From the IMG/VR virus record IMGVR_UViG_3300022924_000029, positions 1-28,030 of that record: a DNA stretch of 28,030 nucleotides; one strand, written 5' to 3'. How positions within the stretch are numbered: position 1 is the first letter of the stretch; every line of letters begins with the position of its first letter. The notes below the pieces were generated by a model. That model saw nothing but the letters and a program-made list of their open reading frames with translations, was not told the DNA's origin and made no database searches. The stretch is from a virus. Shown piece by piece: positions 1 through 7,234 of this stretch. Position numbers and translations under genes: made by a program.

Positions 1-408
1 ACCGCCGCTCGGCGTAGATTGAACCGGGACAGCCTGTAACCCGCCATGCGCTTCCAACAAGCTATCCCACGCGGCGGTTCCCCATATATCTTTTCCGTAT
101 TTGGGGTGATACTTGTTGTCAACATCAATGGCGAACACTCCGCCCTTGCCATAATAATCACCGCAACCGATGGCAATGTTCCATCCAGCGTATCTGCCAG
201 TATCTGGATGAAACCACTCGGTAATCTTGTCCCTACGAGCAGAACAACGTGACGTGTAGATTGATGTGTTGTTGACATGCTTCTCACCATAAGGGATCGG
301 AATGACCGGGATGCCTTGAGAGATATACATCAGCGCCGCCCGGAATACCTTGGTCTTGTGATCCTCTACATCCTCAATGGCCTTCACTTCGGCCAAGTCG
401 ATTCTCAT
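1..408 (-). CDS. Primase-polymerase (AEP family), N-terminal part, cut by window edge
   Basis: This reading frame runs open from an ATG at 406-408 to the left edge (136 codons) and has no stop in the window. The protein begins MRIDLAEVKAIEDVEDHKTK. It contains the features of the bifunctional DNA primase/polymerase N-terminal domain (archaeo-eukaryotic primase): a GWNIAIGCG stretch, then VFAIDVDNKYH with the paired metal-binding aspartates (about residues 95-105), and QSTPSGG at the very end, matching the family's TPSGG motif. Such enzymes make primers and often carry a helicase domain C-terminally, which would lie outside the window. A GGGGACGCC ribosome binding region precedes the ATG. The gene starts 13 nt after the DNA polymerase stop, so the two are probably co-transcribed. 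The domain call is confident; the full architecture is unknown. Confidence 0.85.
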   Translation of the reverse strand, partial: MRIDLAEVKAIEDVEDHKTKVFRAALMYISQGIPVIPIPYGEKHVNNTSIYTSRCSARRDKITEWFHPDTGRYAGWNIAIGCGDYYGKGGVFAIDVDNKYHPKYGKDIWGTAAWDSLLEAHGGLQAVPVQSTPSGG

Positions 409-421
409 CTGGCGTCCCCGT

Positions 422-2302
422 TTATTTCTTGTCAGGCTTTTTGATGGCTTCCCACCAATTGGAACCCACGCCGTTCAGGTCAAGTAGGAGCGGCACCCTA
501 GATGGTAGTGATGATGCCGCGTCCTGCATTGACTTGTATGCTGCGATTGGGTCGTCTACGCTGGTGTCCCAGCTGTCATGGATGTTAAGGATGATCGTAC
601 CGTTGCCGTCGATTGCTTCCTCGACGCCGGTCCACATCATCTTGTTGAAGTCCGCCGACGTGCCTTGGATCAGCAGGCCGGATTGCTTGTAGGACTTGTA
701 TCCCTTGATGCAACGGAATCTGCGGCCAGTGAAACTCTTAATGTAGCCGCGATCCTCTGAAATCTTCTTGGCCAACTCGGCCAGTTTTTTCACGCCCGGC
801 ACTTGCCGATGGTACATGTCAATGATAGACATCATTTCCACGCCGGCCTTGCGATAGCGGACTATCTTGCGCTTCTTGGTCTTGGGATCAATCTCTTTCG
901 ATTCGAATTCGTTCCATTCCCAAGGTAGACCGAGTTTGTGGGCGATCGCCCCATTGCCGCTGTTAAAAATCATGGACAGGTTCAACTGTTTGGCGTTCGC
1001 CTCACCCTGCCGCGTTGCGTTCCGGGGCACGCCCATCAGATCCGCCACGTATTGATGGAAGTCCATCTTTGGGTTGGCTGCGTAGATCCGCTGCAATGCG
1101 TCGTTGTACAGCGCCACCAAATGCGCGAACACCCGGACCTCAAAGGAGTTCATGTCAGTCGACAGCCATTTCTGGCCGTGTTCAGGGAGGAATGACGGTT
1201 TTATAATTGCGGCGATCTTTTTGTTGCGATTGGGTATCTGTTGCATCGCCGGATCTTGATACGAGAGTCGCCCACTACTCGTACCACCATCTTCACCCTT
1301 GCTTTGGTTAATCGTGGGATACACCCTATCGCCAACCATGTGCCCAAGTATGTGCCCTTTAAGAAATGTGTCTCGGGTCTTGATCGTAGAGCGTAATTCA
1401 ACGATTGCATTGGCAATTGGGTCACCCATTCCTGTTAGGACATCAGCTGTTAGAGACGGGCCGCCGCTTTTGGCAGTGCCGAGGGTGGAGCCGGTAAGCT
1501 CAGACACCCAAATTCCGGATGGTAACTGGACAGGCTTAAACAGTGCCTTTACTTGGGGGGCACTGTTGACATTGATGCCCCTGATCCCAACAGTCTTTTC
1601 GAATTGATCCTGTTGTTCATCAATCACGACATCTAGACTGTCGATCGCCTGTTCAGCAGCTGACTCATCGACGCGTATCCCACGCATTGCGGTGCGGGCC
1701 AATGTAGGGAACACTTTGCGTTCGAAGGCGATGATGCTGTGCAAGTCTTGGCGTTCAATCTCTTTCTGCTGCCACAACCACAGGCGCAGCGCTAATTGAG
1801 CATCTTTGTCTTGGTAGCGGCGCACCAATTCACGCGGCGCGAATTGCAGGTTTTCAATTTGGCCGTTTTTCGTAGGCCGCCCGCCGAATATCGCGGCCAG
1901 TTCTTCCCAAGGCTCCTCCTTGCCTTCGCCGAGATACTTTTGGGCGAGGTCTTCAAGTTGGTAGCTGCCGGGGCGGTTGCCCCACGGGAAAACCGTGCCT
2001 TCGTGTTCGTTGATTTGGCAGGCCCGCACCACAGTGCAATCCACACGCTCCAATGGCATGCGGATCCCGGCAGCAGCCAGCATTTTAACATCGAACTGCG
2101 CGTTGTGGAACACGAACAAGCAGCGGGAGTTATCGATGTCCCGCTGCAATTGAGGAATAAGGTGCTGTTCAGTGCGAAAGTCAATGAACAGCGAGGCACC
2201 CTGTGCGGGTGCGAATGAAACTGAGAACGCCTTGTCACGCGGGTACACAAGACCAGTGGTCTCGGTATCGCCGCCGACAACAGGCAAATCGAAGACTGAC
2301 AT
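422..2302 (-). CDS. Family A DNA polymerase with 3'-5' exonuclease domain
   Basis: At 626 aa this is a typical phage PolA-type replicative polymerase lacking a 5'-3' exonuclease. The N-terminal third is a DnaQ-like proofreading domain: GGDTETTGL (residues 10-18, Exo I), FHNAQFDVKML (Exo II) and RYQDKDAQLAL (Exo III, Y-x3-D). The C-terminal half has the three polymerase motifs. Motif A is STDMNSFEVRVFAHL, where the usual form is DYSQIELR. Motif B lies around GEANAKQLNLSMIFNSGNG. Motif C is LNIHDSWDTS, equivalent to VHDE, with a serine in place of the common glutamate. Catalytic aspartates are present in A and C. It lies between the SSB-like gene (9-nt gap) and the primase gene, forming a replication cassette. 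Function is confident; the motif variations are typical of divergent phage members. Confidence 0.95.
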   Translation of the reverse strand: MSVFDLPVVGGDTETTGLVYPRDKAFSVSFAPAQGASLFIDFRTEQHLIPQLQRDIDNSRCLFVFHNAQFDVKMLAAAGIRMPLERVDCTVVRACQINEHEGTVFPWGNRPGSYQLEDLAQKYLGEGKEEPWEELAAIFGGRPTKNGQIENLQFAPRELVRRYQDKDAQLALRLWLWQQKEIERQDLHSIIAFERKVFPTLARTAMRGIRVDESAAEQAIDSLDVVIDEQQDQFEKTVGIRGINVNSAPQVKALFKPVQLPSGIWVSELTGSTLGTAKSGGPSLTADVLTGMGDPIANAIVELRSTIKTRDTFLKGHILGHMVGDRVYPTINQSKGEDGGTSSGRLSYQDPAMQQIPNRNKKIAAIIKPSFLPEHGQKWLSTDMNSFEVRVFAHLVALYNDALQRIYAANPKMDFHQYVADLMGVPRNATRQGEANAKQLNLSMIFNSGNGAIAHKLGLPWEWNEFESKEIDPKTKKRKIVRYRKAGVEMMSIIDMYHRQVPGVKKLAELAKKISEDRGYIKSFTGRRFRCIKGYKSYKQSGLLIQGTSADFNKMMWTGVEEAIDGNGTIILNIHDSWDTSVDDPIAAYKSMQDAASSLPSRVPLLLDLNGVGSNWWEAIKKPDKK

Positions 2303-2311
2303 ATCAACCCC

Positions 2312-2671
2312 TTAGAATGGAATGTCGTCATCGAAGGAGTCGAAATCCGCAGGCTGATTCGGGCGTGATGGGCCGGACAGGTTATTAGGCTTTGGCTTGT
2401 GGGAGTTGGCCTTGGCCTGATTCTGCGCCAAAAAATCGGCTGCGTCGTTGTTGGTGGCTGTGCGGCGGGGTGTGGAGGATGCTTGCTCCTCCTTGGGGGT
2501 GAAGGCGAGGGACAGGTATTTCTTGCCGCCACTCGAAGTCTTGATCCAGCAGGATACCCAGCACTCTACGCCTTCAACTTCAGCGGTGCCGCGATAGTCG
2601 GGGTGTTTGTCTGTTTCTTTGCGGTCATTTACAAACAATGCCCCGCGATTGCTGTTGTCATATTCAGCCAT
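2312..2671 (-). CDS. Single-stranded DNA-binding-like protein (DUF736-like) with acidic tail
   Basis: The 119-aa protein starts at an ATG with GGAG 6 nt upstream. The N-terminal half reads NRGALFVNDRK, then HPDYRGTAEVEGVECWVSCW and KKYLSLAFTPKE, a pattern seen in small OB-fold-like phage and plasmid proteins of the DUF736 type. The middle (about residues 60-105) is low-complexity and rich in N, P, S and A. The C-terminus is DFDSFDDDIPF, nearly identical to the acidic tip by which bacterial SSB recruits partners. Position directly upstream of the polymerase, with a 9-nt gap, supports a role coating single-stranded DNA at the phage fork. The SSB role is inferred from architecture and context; the fold is not proven from sequence alone. 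Confidence 0.75.
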   Translation of the reverse strand: MAEYDNSNRGALFVNDRKETDKHPDYRGTAEVEGVECWVSCWIKTSSGGKKYLSLAFTPKEEQASSTPRRTATNNDAADFLAQNQAKANSHKPKPNNLSGPSRPNQPADFDSFDDDIPF

Positions 2672-2704
2672 GATGCTCTCCGGCGACAGGAGTAGGAAAA
2701 GGGA

Positions 2705-2734
2705 ACGCGCCGGGGGTTGGCCCTCCCGGCGCGT
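2705..2734 (-). terminator. GC-rich hairpin between two replication genes
   Basis: Perfect 10-bp stem (ACGCGCCGGG / CCCGGCGCGT) with a 10-nt loop, 7 nt beyond the stop of the 255-aa gene. In the leftward direction it is followed by TCCCTTTTCC, a modest U-rich tract. It may act as a partial intrinsic terminator or attenuator separating the 255-aa protein from the SSB-like gene. Confidence 0.55.
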
Positions 2735-2740
2735 CGGGTG

Positions 2741-3508
2741 TTACATGTCGTTTGGATCGACGTAATCGGCAGCCGGCTCGGATTTACGCGACACGTCGCG
2801 CTTGCCGGTCTTCACTGCTTCATACACCGCTTCGGCGCGCTTGAACAGGGACTCAGGAACGAACCCCAACTGCTTGACGGACCAGTTGAAGTAGTCGCCC
2901 TTCGGCCCGGTGTCCTGAATCACACTCAGACGGTACGCACGACCGAAACGATCGCCGCCACCATTCTGAACCATGGTGTTCCACTTGCGGCTAGGTTTCA
3001 GCTGCGAGCGGGACATGGAAATCACAACATCTTCGCAGTGAGGTTTGGCCTCGGTGTGGTCCGAGTGGACCATGATGCAGAAATGTTGGTGGGTGTAGGA
3101 CACATCCCAAGCCGAAGGATTCTCTTGCGCCTGAATCCACTCCTCGGCCTGTTCTTCGGTGTCGGTTGCGACACCGAAGCCCCCGCCCTGCTTGCGATCC
3201 TTCCACGCCACGTATTCACCCCGGAAAAAGCAGGGGATGACGATGACGTTACCATCAGCATAAAGCGCATTGCTGGAGGTATTGAAGATCATGCCTTCTT
3301 CGGCACCATCGATATACGCATCCTCGTTCTTTTTGCGCTGAGGCGAAAGATCTTGGATGATCGACAGTCGGGGAAGCGACATATCATCGGAAGTTACACC
3401 CTCACTGCCGCGACCGGTGTCGGTCACGTAATCGGGGCGCTCGTTGCCGCCAAACAGGGCGAGTTCGGTTTCGGCGTTCTGCGTAGCCACTTCGTTCTTC
3501 TTAGCCAT
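2741..3508 (-). CDS. Conserved phage protein, probable replication/recombination accessory
   Basis: The 255-aa protein has a flexible N-terminus (residues 1-40), then SLPRLSIIQDLSPQRKKNE and EEGMIFNTSSNALYADGNVIVIPCFFRGEYVAWKDR. This arrangement recurs in phage proteins encoded beside polymerase and helicase genes, often annotated as putative ssDNA-binding proteins. The rest includes SRSQLKPSRKWNT and FNWSVKQLGFVPESLF, and the C-terminus is acidic (ADYVDPNDM). The start ATG has AGGA about 9-10 nt upstream, a weak site. It lies 39 nt downstream of the 179-aa gene, in the P1 unit, with a hairpin right after its stop. No catalytic motif is visible. The DNA-binding role is an inference from context. 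Confidence 0.8.
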   Translation of the reverse strand: MAKKNEVATQNAETELALFGGNERPDYVTDTGRGSEGVTSDDMSLPRLSIIQDLSPQRKKNEDAYIDGAEEGMIFNTSSNALYADGNVIVIPCFFRGEYVAWKDRKQGGGFGVATDTEEQAEEWIQAQENPSAWDVSYTHQHFCIMVHSDHTEAKPHCEDVVISMSRSQLKPSRKWNTMVQNGGGDRFGRAYRLSVIQDTGPKGDYFNWSVKQLGFVPESLFKRAEAVYEAVKTGKRDVSRKSEPAADYVDPNDM

Positions 3509-3547
3509 TATCTTAGATCCTAGATTAGGTTAACCGTTCGGTTGCGT

Positions 3548-4087
3548 TTACTTTTTGGTTACGCTTGCACGCATGAAAGGTGTGTACTTGACGAGCTTGC
3601 AGATCTTGTCGAAGAGAGTTTCGTCATCTTCTACTTCTGCAGAGGGGTCAAATTCCACAGTTTCTTCCGATGCGGCCTTCTCCAAATCCTTGACGATGGA
3701 TTTGAGGGAAGACGAGTTGACGGTTTCCTTGACGATGTCAGGGTAGCCGTTTTCCTTGAGGAACTTGAACAGATCCTCTTGGCATTCTTTTGGTTGGGTG
3801 CAGTAGGCATCTTTGGAAATGCCGAGGCGCCCGATGCCTGCAATGTTCATCGACGTCACTTCATCCTTGAGGAAGCGCTCAGGCACGACACGCAGGCGGA
3901 TGACGTCGAGTTCCTTGCTCAGGCGGATTTTATTGTCATCCGCCGCTTTAGCCGCTGTCGCAAGCACCAACATGCGAGCAGCTAGTTTTGGGTAAGGCTG
4001 CTCTTTGTACTCGTTGTACCACGCGAGCGAAAGATCAGGCGCCTCGGGGGCGTCATCTAGATCATCGAATTCTTGGGGTTCAGACAT
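3548..4087 (-). CDS. Conserved phage protein of replication cluster, unknown function
   Basis: The 179-aa protein is acidic at its N-terminus (residues 1-20). It has a helical middle section and a C-terminal part with TVNSSSLKSIVKDLEK and FTPF-like end KYTPFMRASVTKK. Small phage proteins ending in a similar FTRASI-type sequence occur beside recombination and replication genes, but I cannot assign a named function. No catalytic residues stand out. A GAGGA ribosome binding sequence precedes the ATG. It is the first gene behind promoter P1, whose -10 lies 55 nt upstream of the start codon, so it should be made at a high level if P1 is as strong as it looks. Confidence 0.8.
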   Translation of the reverse strand: MSEPQEFDDLDDAPEAPDLSLAWYNEYKEQPYPKLAARMLVLATAAKAADDNKIRLSKELDVIRLRVVPERFLKDEVTSMNIAGIGRLGISKDAYCTQPKECQEDLFKFLKENGYPDIVKETVNSSSLKSIVKDLEKAASEETVEFDPSAEVEDDETLFDKICKLVKYTPFMRASVTKK

Positions 4088-4142
4088 TGTGTGTCCTCGG
4101 CGACTGAGGGTGAGAGGTCACGGGGCCGCGACCAGAATCTGT

Positions 4143-4196
4143 ATTATATCATGCACGAAACGGCGGTGTCAAGCGAGATTTAACTACCGTTCGTCG
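4143..4196 (-). promoter_or_regulatory. Leftward sigma70 promoter P1 with upstream box
   Basis: Read leftward: CGACGAACGG (4187-4196), then TTGACA (4167-4172), an 18-nt spacer and TATAAT (4143-4148). Both hexamers are perfect consensus. The upstream box is the same element found at P2-P5 but lies 48 nt from box start to -10, not 36. Downstream of the -10 comes ACAGATTCTGGT, nearly the same as the initial sequence after P3. It sits right after the HNH gene stop and heads the replication genes. Confidence 0.9.
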
Positions 4197-4202
4197 GCTG
4201 CA

Positions 4203-4544
4203 TCAGTAGTCATTGCCTATTCTCCGATACAGCACGGCGTTGCCGCGCATTGTGTTTACTTGGGCTGTCACCGGCTCCAAATGGTCCGGGTTACAGCAAT
4301 TGCGGGTGCGGCAGTGCGGCAGATGGTCGAGCAGCAGCTCGCGGTCATACTCTCCCTTGAATAGGACGTACATTTCGATGTGGGCCATTTTGCGGTTGCG
4401 GATTCCGGGGCGCGGGCGAACCAGAAAGGTGCCGTAGCCGTTCCGGTTAATCTCGCCCTGCCATAGCCAACATCCTTTGGTCGGGCACACTGTGTATGCG
4501 CCCTTGGCCACGAGGTTGATGAAGACCTGCGCCTCTACGCACAT
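4203..4544 (-). CDS. HNH endonuclease-type protein, possibly homing
   Basis: The 113-aa protein starts at ATG 4542-4544, overlapping the previous small gene by 10 nt. It shows the layout of small phage HNH proteins: CWLWQGEINRNGYGTF (residues 25-40, the leading Cys and strand), MAHIEMYVLFKG (helix), then LDHLPHCRTRNCCNPDHLEPVT, with the catalytic-type DH and the C-x4-CC-NPDHL zinc and metal cluster. Such proteins nick or cut DNA and often spread as free-standing homing endonucleases. The frame also extends to a GTG at 4622, but that region is occupied by the 44-aa gene, so the shorter start is preferred. No clear Shine-Dalgarno is present; translational coupling is likely. Its insertion next to P1 may reflect mobility. 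Confidence 0.85.
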   Translation of the reverse strand: MCVEAQVFINLVAKGAYTVCPTKGCWLWQGEINRNGYGTFLVRPRPGIRNRKMAHIEMYVLFKGEYDRELLLDHLPHCRTRNCCNPDHLEPVTAQVNTMRGNAVLYRRIGNDY

Positions 4545-4669
4545 TTGGGGTAATACTGCGCTAGGAATTCGACCAGTTCCCGGAACGTCAGGAACGATTG
4601 CACGAATTTGTTGTCTATCCACAACTCCAATTCGCGGTTCGGTTGCTTAACTTCGGATCTAGGGATCAT
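4535..4669 (-). CDS. Small 44-aa protein overlapping helicase stop
   Basis: An ATG at 4667-4669 shares ATGA with the helicase stop, and the frame runs 44 codons to TAG at 4535-4537. The peptide contains NRELELWIDNKFVQSF, then LTFRELVEFLAQYYPKCA, a plausible compact helical protein. The 3' end overlaps the HNH start. The tight ATGA overlap on one side and start overlap on the other argue that it is a real, translationally coupled gene rather than spacer. I do not recognise a family. Confidence 0.6.
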   Translation of the reverse strand: MIPRSEVKQPNRELELWIDNKFVQSFLTFRELVEFLAQYYPKCA

Positions 4670-6150
4670 AGGTAGCCGTCCATATCAGGGTTAGAGTCGA
4701 ACATCTTGGATTTCTGCGCCAGCGAATCCTTGACGAGTTCGGCCAAGTCTTTTTTGAGGGTCAGTGCGCGGCGAATCATACGATCTTCCTTCACCATGGC
4801 CTCGAAGTCAACGTAAATGCAGTGGTCAGTCTGTCCTGTTCGGTGATTGCGGTTCTCCATCTGGACTCGGTCTTCGGAAGAAAACGTGTTGGAAAAATTG
4901 AGGGCGTACTTTGCTGCTGTGAGGGTGAGACCAATCCCCGCAACTGTCTGGTTTCCCACAAAAAATTGGCAAGTGGGGTCATCCTGAATGCGGTCGACGG
5001 CCACCCGGCGATCATGATCCCCAACCGACCCATCGAATCTAACGACGCTCGAATCGCCATACTTATCTCGTAGTCTTTCAACGATTCGCTCGCGTTCAGG
5101 CTCGAAACGTGCCCATACGAGACATTTGGTTCCATGAGGTAGATCCTCGATGTATTCGAACATGGCGTCCATTTTTGGGTTATCGCCCGGCATGGTGACT
5201 GTGCGGTAACCACCGTTTTCTTGGTCGATCATTGGCAGGCTACCACCAACAATTTGCTGGATGCGCGTCATGCGCTCAAGGGCCATTTCTACATACAGCT
5301 CGGCCTCTTGTTCCGGCATGACCAGCATGCCTTCATCTTTCAGCTGTCGAATGGCCTTGCGTTGCTCAGGGGAAAGAGGAACATTAATGACCTGATAGAT
5401 TTTGTCTGGGATATCGGCACAATCCTTAAGCGCGACGAGGTCTGCGTATTTGTTGATCCGTCCAGTAAGCTCATCGAGATTCTGGTACTTGACAATTTTT
5501 TTGTTCTCAAAGCCTCCCATAATGCAATATCTAGCTCGGAATTGCGCCCATTTCGTAATGCCAATGATATTAGGGTTGAGAAACCGAAATTGCGCAAACA
5601 AGTCGTGAGGACCCTGCGTGACAGGGGTGCCCGTGAGAATAAGGCGGTATTGACCAGTCCAAGCGAGGTTGGTAGCTTTCTTGGTTCGAATGGAGGACGG
5701 GTTTTTAATGCGGCTTGATTCATCTTCGACCACCATGGCCTTGCGGCCTTGCATATAGGCCAGTACCTTCTCATAGGTCTTGCCTTGTGATAGGGACTCG
5801 ACGGCCAGCACCAAAAATTCAAGAGTGCGGACGGTGACGCGGGGTCTGGTAGGGCTAACGCCTTGGCTCAGGGTCTGGACGTGAGTCGGAATATCCGATG
5901 CCCACAGCTTTACTTCGCGATCCCAAACTTGCTTGATCGAGTTCGGGCAGATGATGACCACGAGGTCGATTTCGTTCCACGTGAAACGTGTCTTGGCAAC
6001 GTGAATTGTGGCGTAGGTCTTGCCAGCGCCCGGTTCCCAAAAGAAGGCGAATTCATTCAGCTCCAAAGCCTTGGCAATCCCGCGTTCTTGGTGCTTGCCG
6101 GGCTTGCCGACCCATGGCACCTGCATCAGGACGTTTTCGTATGAGGTCAT
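4666..6150 (-). CDS. SNF2/DEAD-like superfamily 2 helicase
   Basis: The 494-aa protein starts at ATG 6148-6150, overlapping the previous stop as ATGA; an in-frame GTG 7 codons upstream lacks support. Two RecA-like domains are visible: Walker A EPGAGKT (residues 39-45), motif II VEDES (141-145, a VEDE variant of DEAH), motif III LTGTP (172-176), and in the C-terminal domain CLVWARFEPERE, GIGLTLTAAKYALNFS (motif V) and QMENRNHRTGQ (motif VI). The RxHRxGQ form is typical of SNF2-like ATPases. It probably remodels or unwinds DNA at the phage fork or during recombination, since it lies in the replication half of the genome. A parS-like palindrome lies within its codons at 5973-5988. Confidence 0.93.
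   Translation of the reverse strand: MTSYENVLMQVPWVGKPGKHQERGIAKALELNEFAFFWEPGAGKTYATIHVAKTRFTWNEIDLVVIICPNSIKQVWDREVKLWASDIPTHVQTLSQGVSPTRPRVTVRTLEFLVLAVESLSQGKTYEKVLAYMQGRKAMVVEDESSRIKNPSSIRTKKATNLAWTGQYRLILTGTPVTQGPHDLFAQFRFLNPNIIGITKWAQFRARYCIMGGFENKKIVKYQNLDELTGRINKYADLVALKDCADIPDKIYQVINVPLSPEQRKAIRQLKDEGMLVMPEQEAELYVEMALERMTRIQQIVGGSLPMIDQENGGYRTVTMPGDNPKMDAMFEYIEDLPHGTKCLVWARFEPERERIVERLRDKYGDSSVVRFDGSVGDHDRRVAVDRIQDDPTCQFFVGNQTVAGIGLTLTAAKYALNFSNTFSSEDRVQMENRNHRTGQTDHCIYVDFEAMVKEDRMIRRALTLKKDLAELVKDSLAQKSKMFDSNPDMDGYL
5973..5988. other. parS-like palindrome (14/16) inside helicase gene
   Basis: CGTTCCACGTGAAACG, differing from the bacterial parS consensus TGTTNCACGTGAAACA only at the two outer bases. 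It lies in the coding sequence between Walker A and motif II. Confidence 0.55.
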
Positions 6151-6338
6151 ACCTTCACCCAATCGAAGCACTTTTCGCGATCATCGGCCTGCTCGGGGCG
6201 ATTGCAGGTGCAGGAGGACAGGCGCTTGCAGATGCGGCCGTATTTGGCTATATCTTTAGCCACCCGGAATCCGGGGTGGTCACTGGCAATGACCACATAG
6301 TAATCTTTGACAGCGGTCGCCATCTTCTTGTCGGCCAT
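6147..6338 (-). CDS. Small Cys-containing protein upstream of helicase
   Basis: The 63-aa protein begins MADKKMATAVKDYYVVIAS. The C-terminal half has RICKRLSSCTCNRPEQADDREKC, four cysteines in a spacing that could bind a metal. I chose the ATG at 6336-6338 because GGAG lies 10 nt upstream; an in-frame ATG 3 codons earlier is too close to that site. Its stop overlaps the helicase ATG as ATGA, so the two are translationally coupled and may act together. No family recognised. Confidence 0.7.
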   Translation of the reverse strand: MADKKMATAVKDYYVVIASDHPGFRVAKDIAKYGRICKRLSSCTCNRPEQADDREKCFDWVKV

Positions 6339-6362
6339 ATTTATCATACTCCGAATAAGGAT

Positions 6363-6392
6363 GAGGCCGACCCACTCTACGGGGTCGGCCTC
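6363..6392 (-). terminator. Strong hairpin between two genes
   Basis: Perfect 11-bp stem (GAGGCCGACCC / GGGTCGGCCTC) with an 8-nt loop. In the leftward direction it is followed by ATCCTTATTC, which is only weakly U-rich, so it could attenuate rather than fully terminate P2 transcription before the helicase block. Confidence 0.55.
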
Positions 6393-6397
6393 AAAGG

Positions 6398-6441
6398 GGT
6401 GACATCAAACCACCTCTCGGTGTTCGCCGTCAGATGTCACC
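6398..6441. repeat. Inverted repeat GGTGACATC / GATGTCACC
   Basis: A 9-bp perfect inverted repeat with a 26-nt loop in the 156-nt gap 6339-6494, next to the 11-bp hairpin. Together the two fill most of this gap with RNA structure. No gene is visible in the gap. Confidence 0.5.
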
Positions 6442-6494
6442 GAAATTGAGCAGGCGAAGGGGTGACCCGCTCATTCACGGCTGTTGGTGCGCCG

Positions 6495-7133
6495 TTATTT
6501 TGGCTGTGCAGGCTCTTTAGGGGCCTTCGGTGCTGGGGCTGGTTTGGCTGCTTTAGCGTCGGCCGCTTTCTTCTCGCGCTCGGCCTTGGCATCGGCAGCT
6601 TTCTTCTCGCGTTCAGCTTTCAGGCCAGCTTGGACCTTGGCCTTTTCATCGGCTTTGCGTTGCTTTTCAGCGTCGGCCAGTTTGGCAGCTTCGACTTGGC
6701 GGGCATCCAGCGCTACGCGGAAATCGGTAACTTTCTCGCTGAAAGCCGATTCAATGCGGGCCGCTTTTTCGGCTTCTTTCGAGGCCATGCCGCCGCGAAT
6801 CAGGTTGCCGAGGAACATGCGTTGCTGGCCGACGTTGCTGGCGCTGTACTTGCCGCGCAGGACGTCTTCGGTGATGCCGACCACATCCGCCACGAACGCA
6901 TAGGTTTCGTCGAGGGTGGCACCGGCGAGGGCGAGCGACACGGCATCGCCGCAGATTTTGGTGCTGGAACCGGATGCCGATTTGGCGGTTTGGTAGTTGG
7001 TCAGGTCAGGGCGGATGGCTGCGCCTTTCGGGGCGTCGACACCGGCAGCACCTTCGCCACCTTCACCGGCCTCGGACATCAGGCAGTGAGACATAGCGGA
7101 AATTACGGACAGACCGAGCAAGATGCGTTTCAT
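6495..7133 (-). CDS. Paralog-domain protein with Lys/Ala-rich coiled-coil tail
   Basis: The 212-aa protein starts at ATG 7131-7133 with GAGG 8 nt upstream. The centre (residues about 61-112, GDAVSLALAG to GNLIR) aligns without gaps to the 201-aa protein at 16760-17365: about 21 of 52 residues are identical, including GD-V, DET, KY, GQ-RM and GN-IR. The C-terminal 70 residues are highly charged coiled coil with a 10-residue tandem repeat (EREKKAADAK twice) and end in KPAPAPKAPKEPAQPK. The N-terminal 20 residues are hydrophobic, suggesting a signal-like segment, though a later start such as MSEAG is possible. It is the first gene behind P2. Function unknown; the tail looks suited to binding nucleic acid or a surface. 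Confidence 0.85.
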   Translation of the reverse strand: MKRILLGLSVISAMSHCLMSEAGEGGEGAAGVDAPKGAAIRPDLTNYQTAKSASGSSTKICGDAVSLALAGATLDETYAFVADVVGITEDVLRGKYSASNVGQQRMFLGNLIRGGMASKEAEKAARIESAFSEKVTDFRVALDARQVEAAKLADAEKQRKADEKAKVQAGLKAEREKKAADAKAEREKKAADAKAAKPAPAPKAPKEPAQPK

Positions 7134-7192
7134 AGGTATTACCTCAGGGCGGGGGGCAGGAAAATTACTGGAATCGTGCTTCCAAGATCTTC

Positions 7193-7234
7193 ATTGTACC
7201 ACGGCCATCATTTCGTGGGAATTACCGCTCGTCG
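7193..7234 (-). promoter_or_regulatory. Leftward promoter P2 with 36-nt box spacing
   Basis: Read leftward: CGACGAGCGG (7225-7234) followed by TAATTCCCA, then TACAAT (7193-7198). The -35 position reads TTCCCA, only partly consensus. The box overlaps the last codons of the Lar-like gene. The 20 bases TTGCCCGACGAGCGGTAATT are identical at P4. Confidence 0.85.

Noticed and set aside
1792-2532. Minus-strand frame of 246 codons beside the polymerase
   Set aside because: Same strand, wrong frame; it covers the SSB-like gene end and polymerase N-terminus, both of which have clear motifs in their own frames.
4545-4622. Extended HNH start at GTG 4622
   Set aside because: The extension lies over the 44-aa gene, its GGAG is only 2 nt from the GTG, and the residues added do not look like part of an HNH protein.
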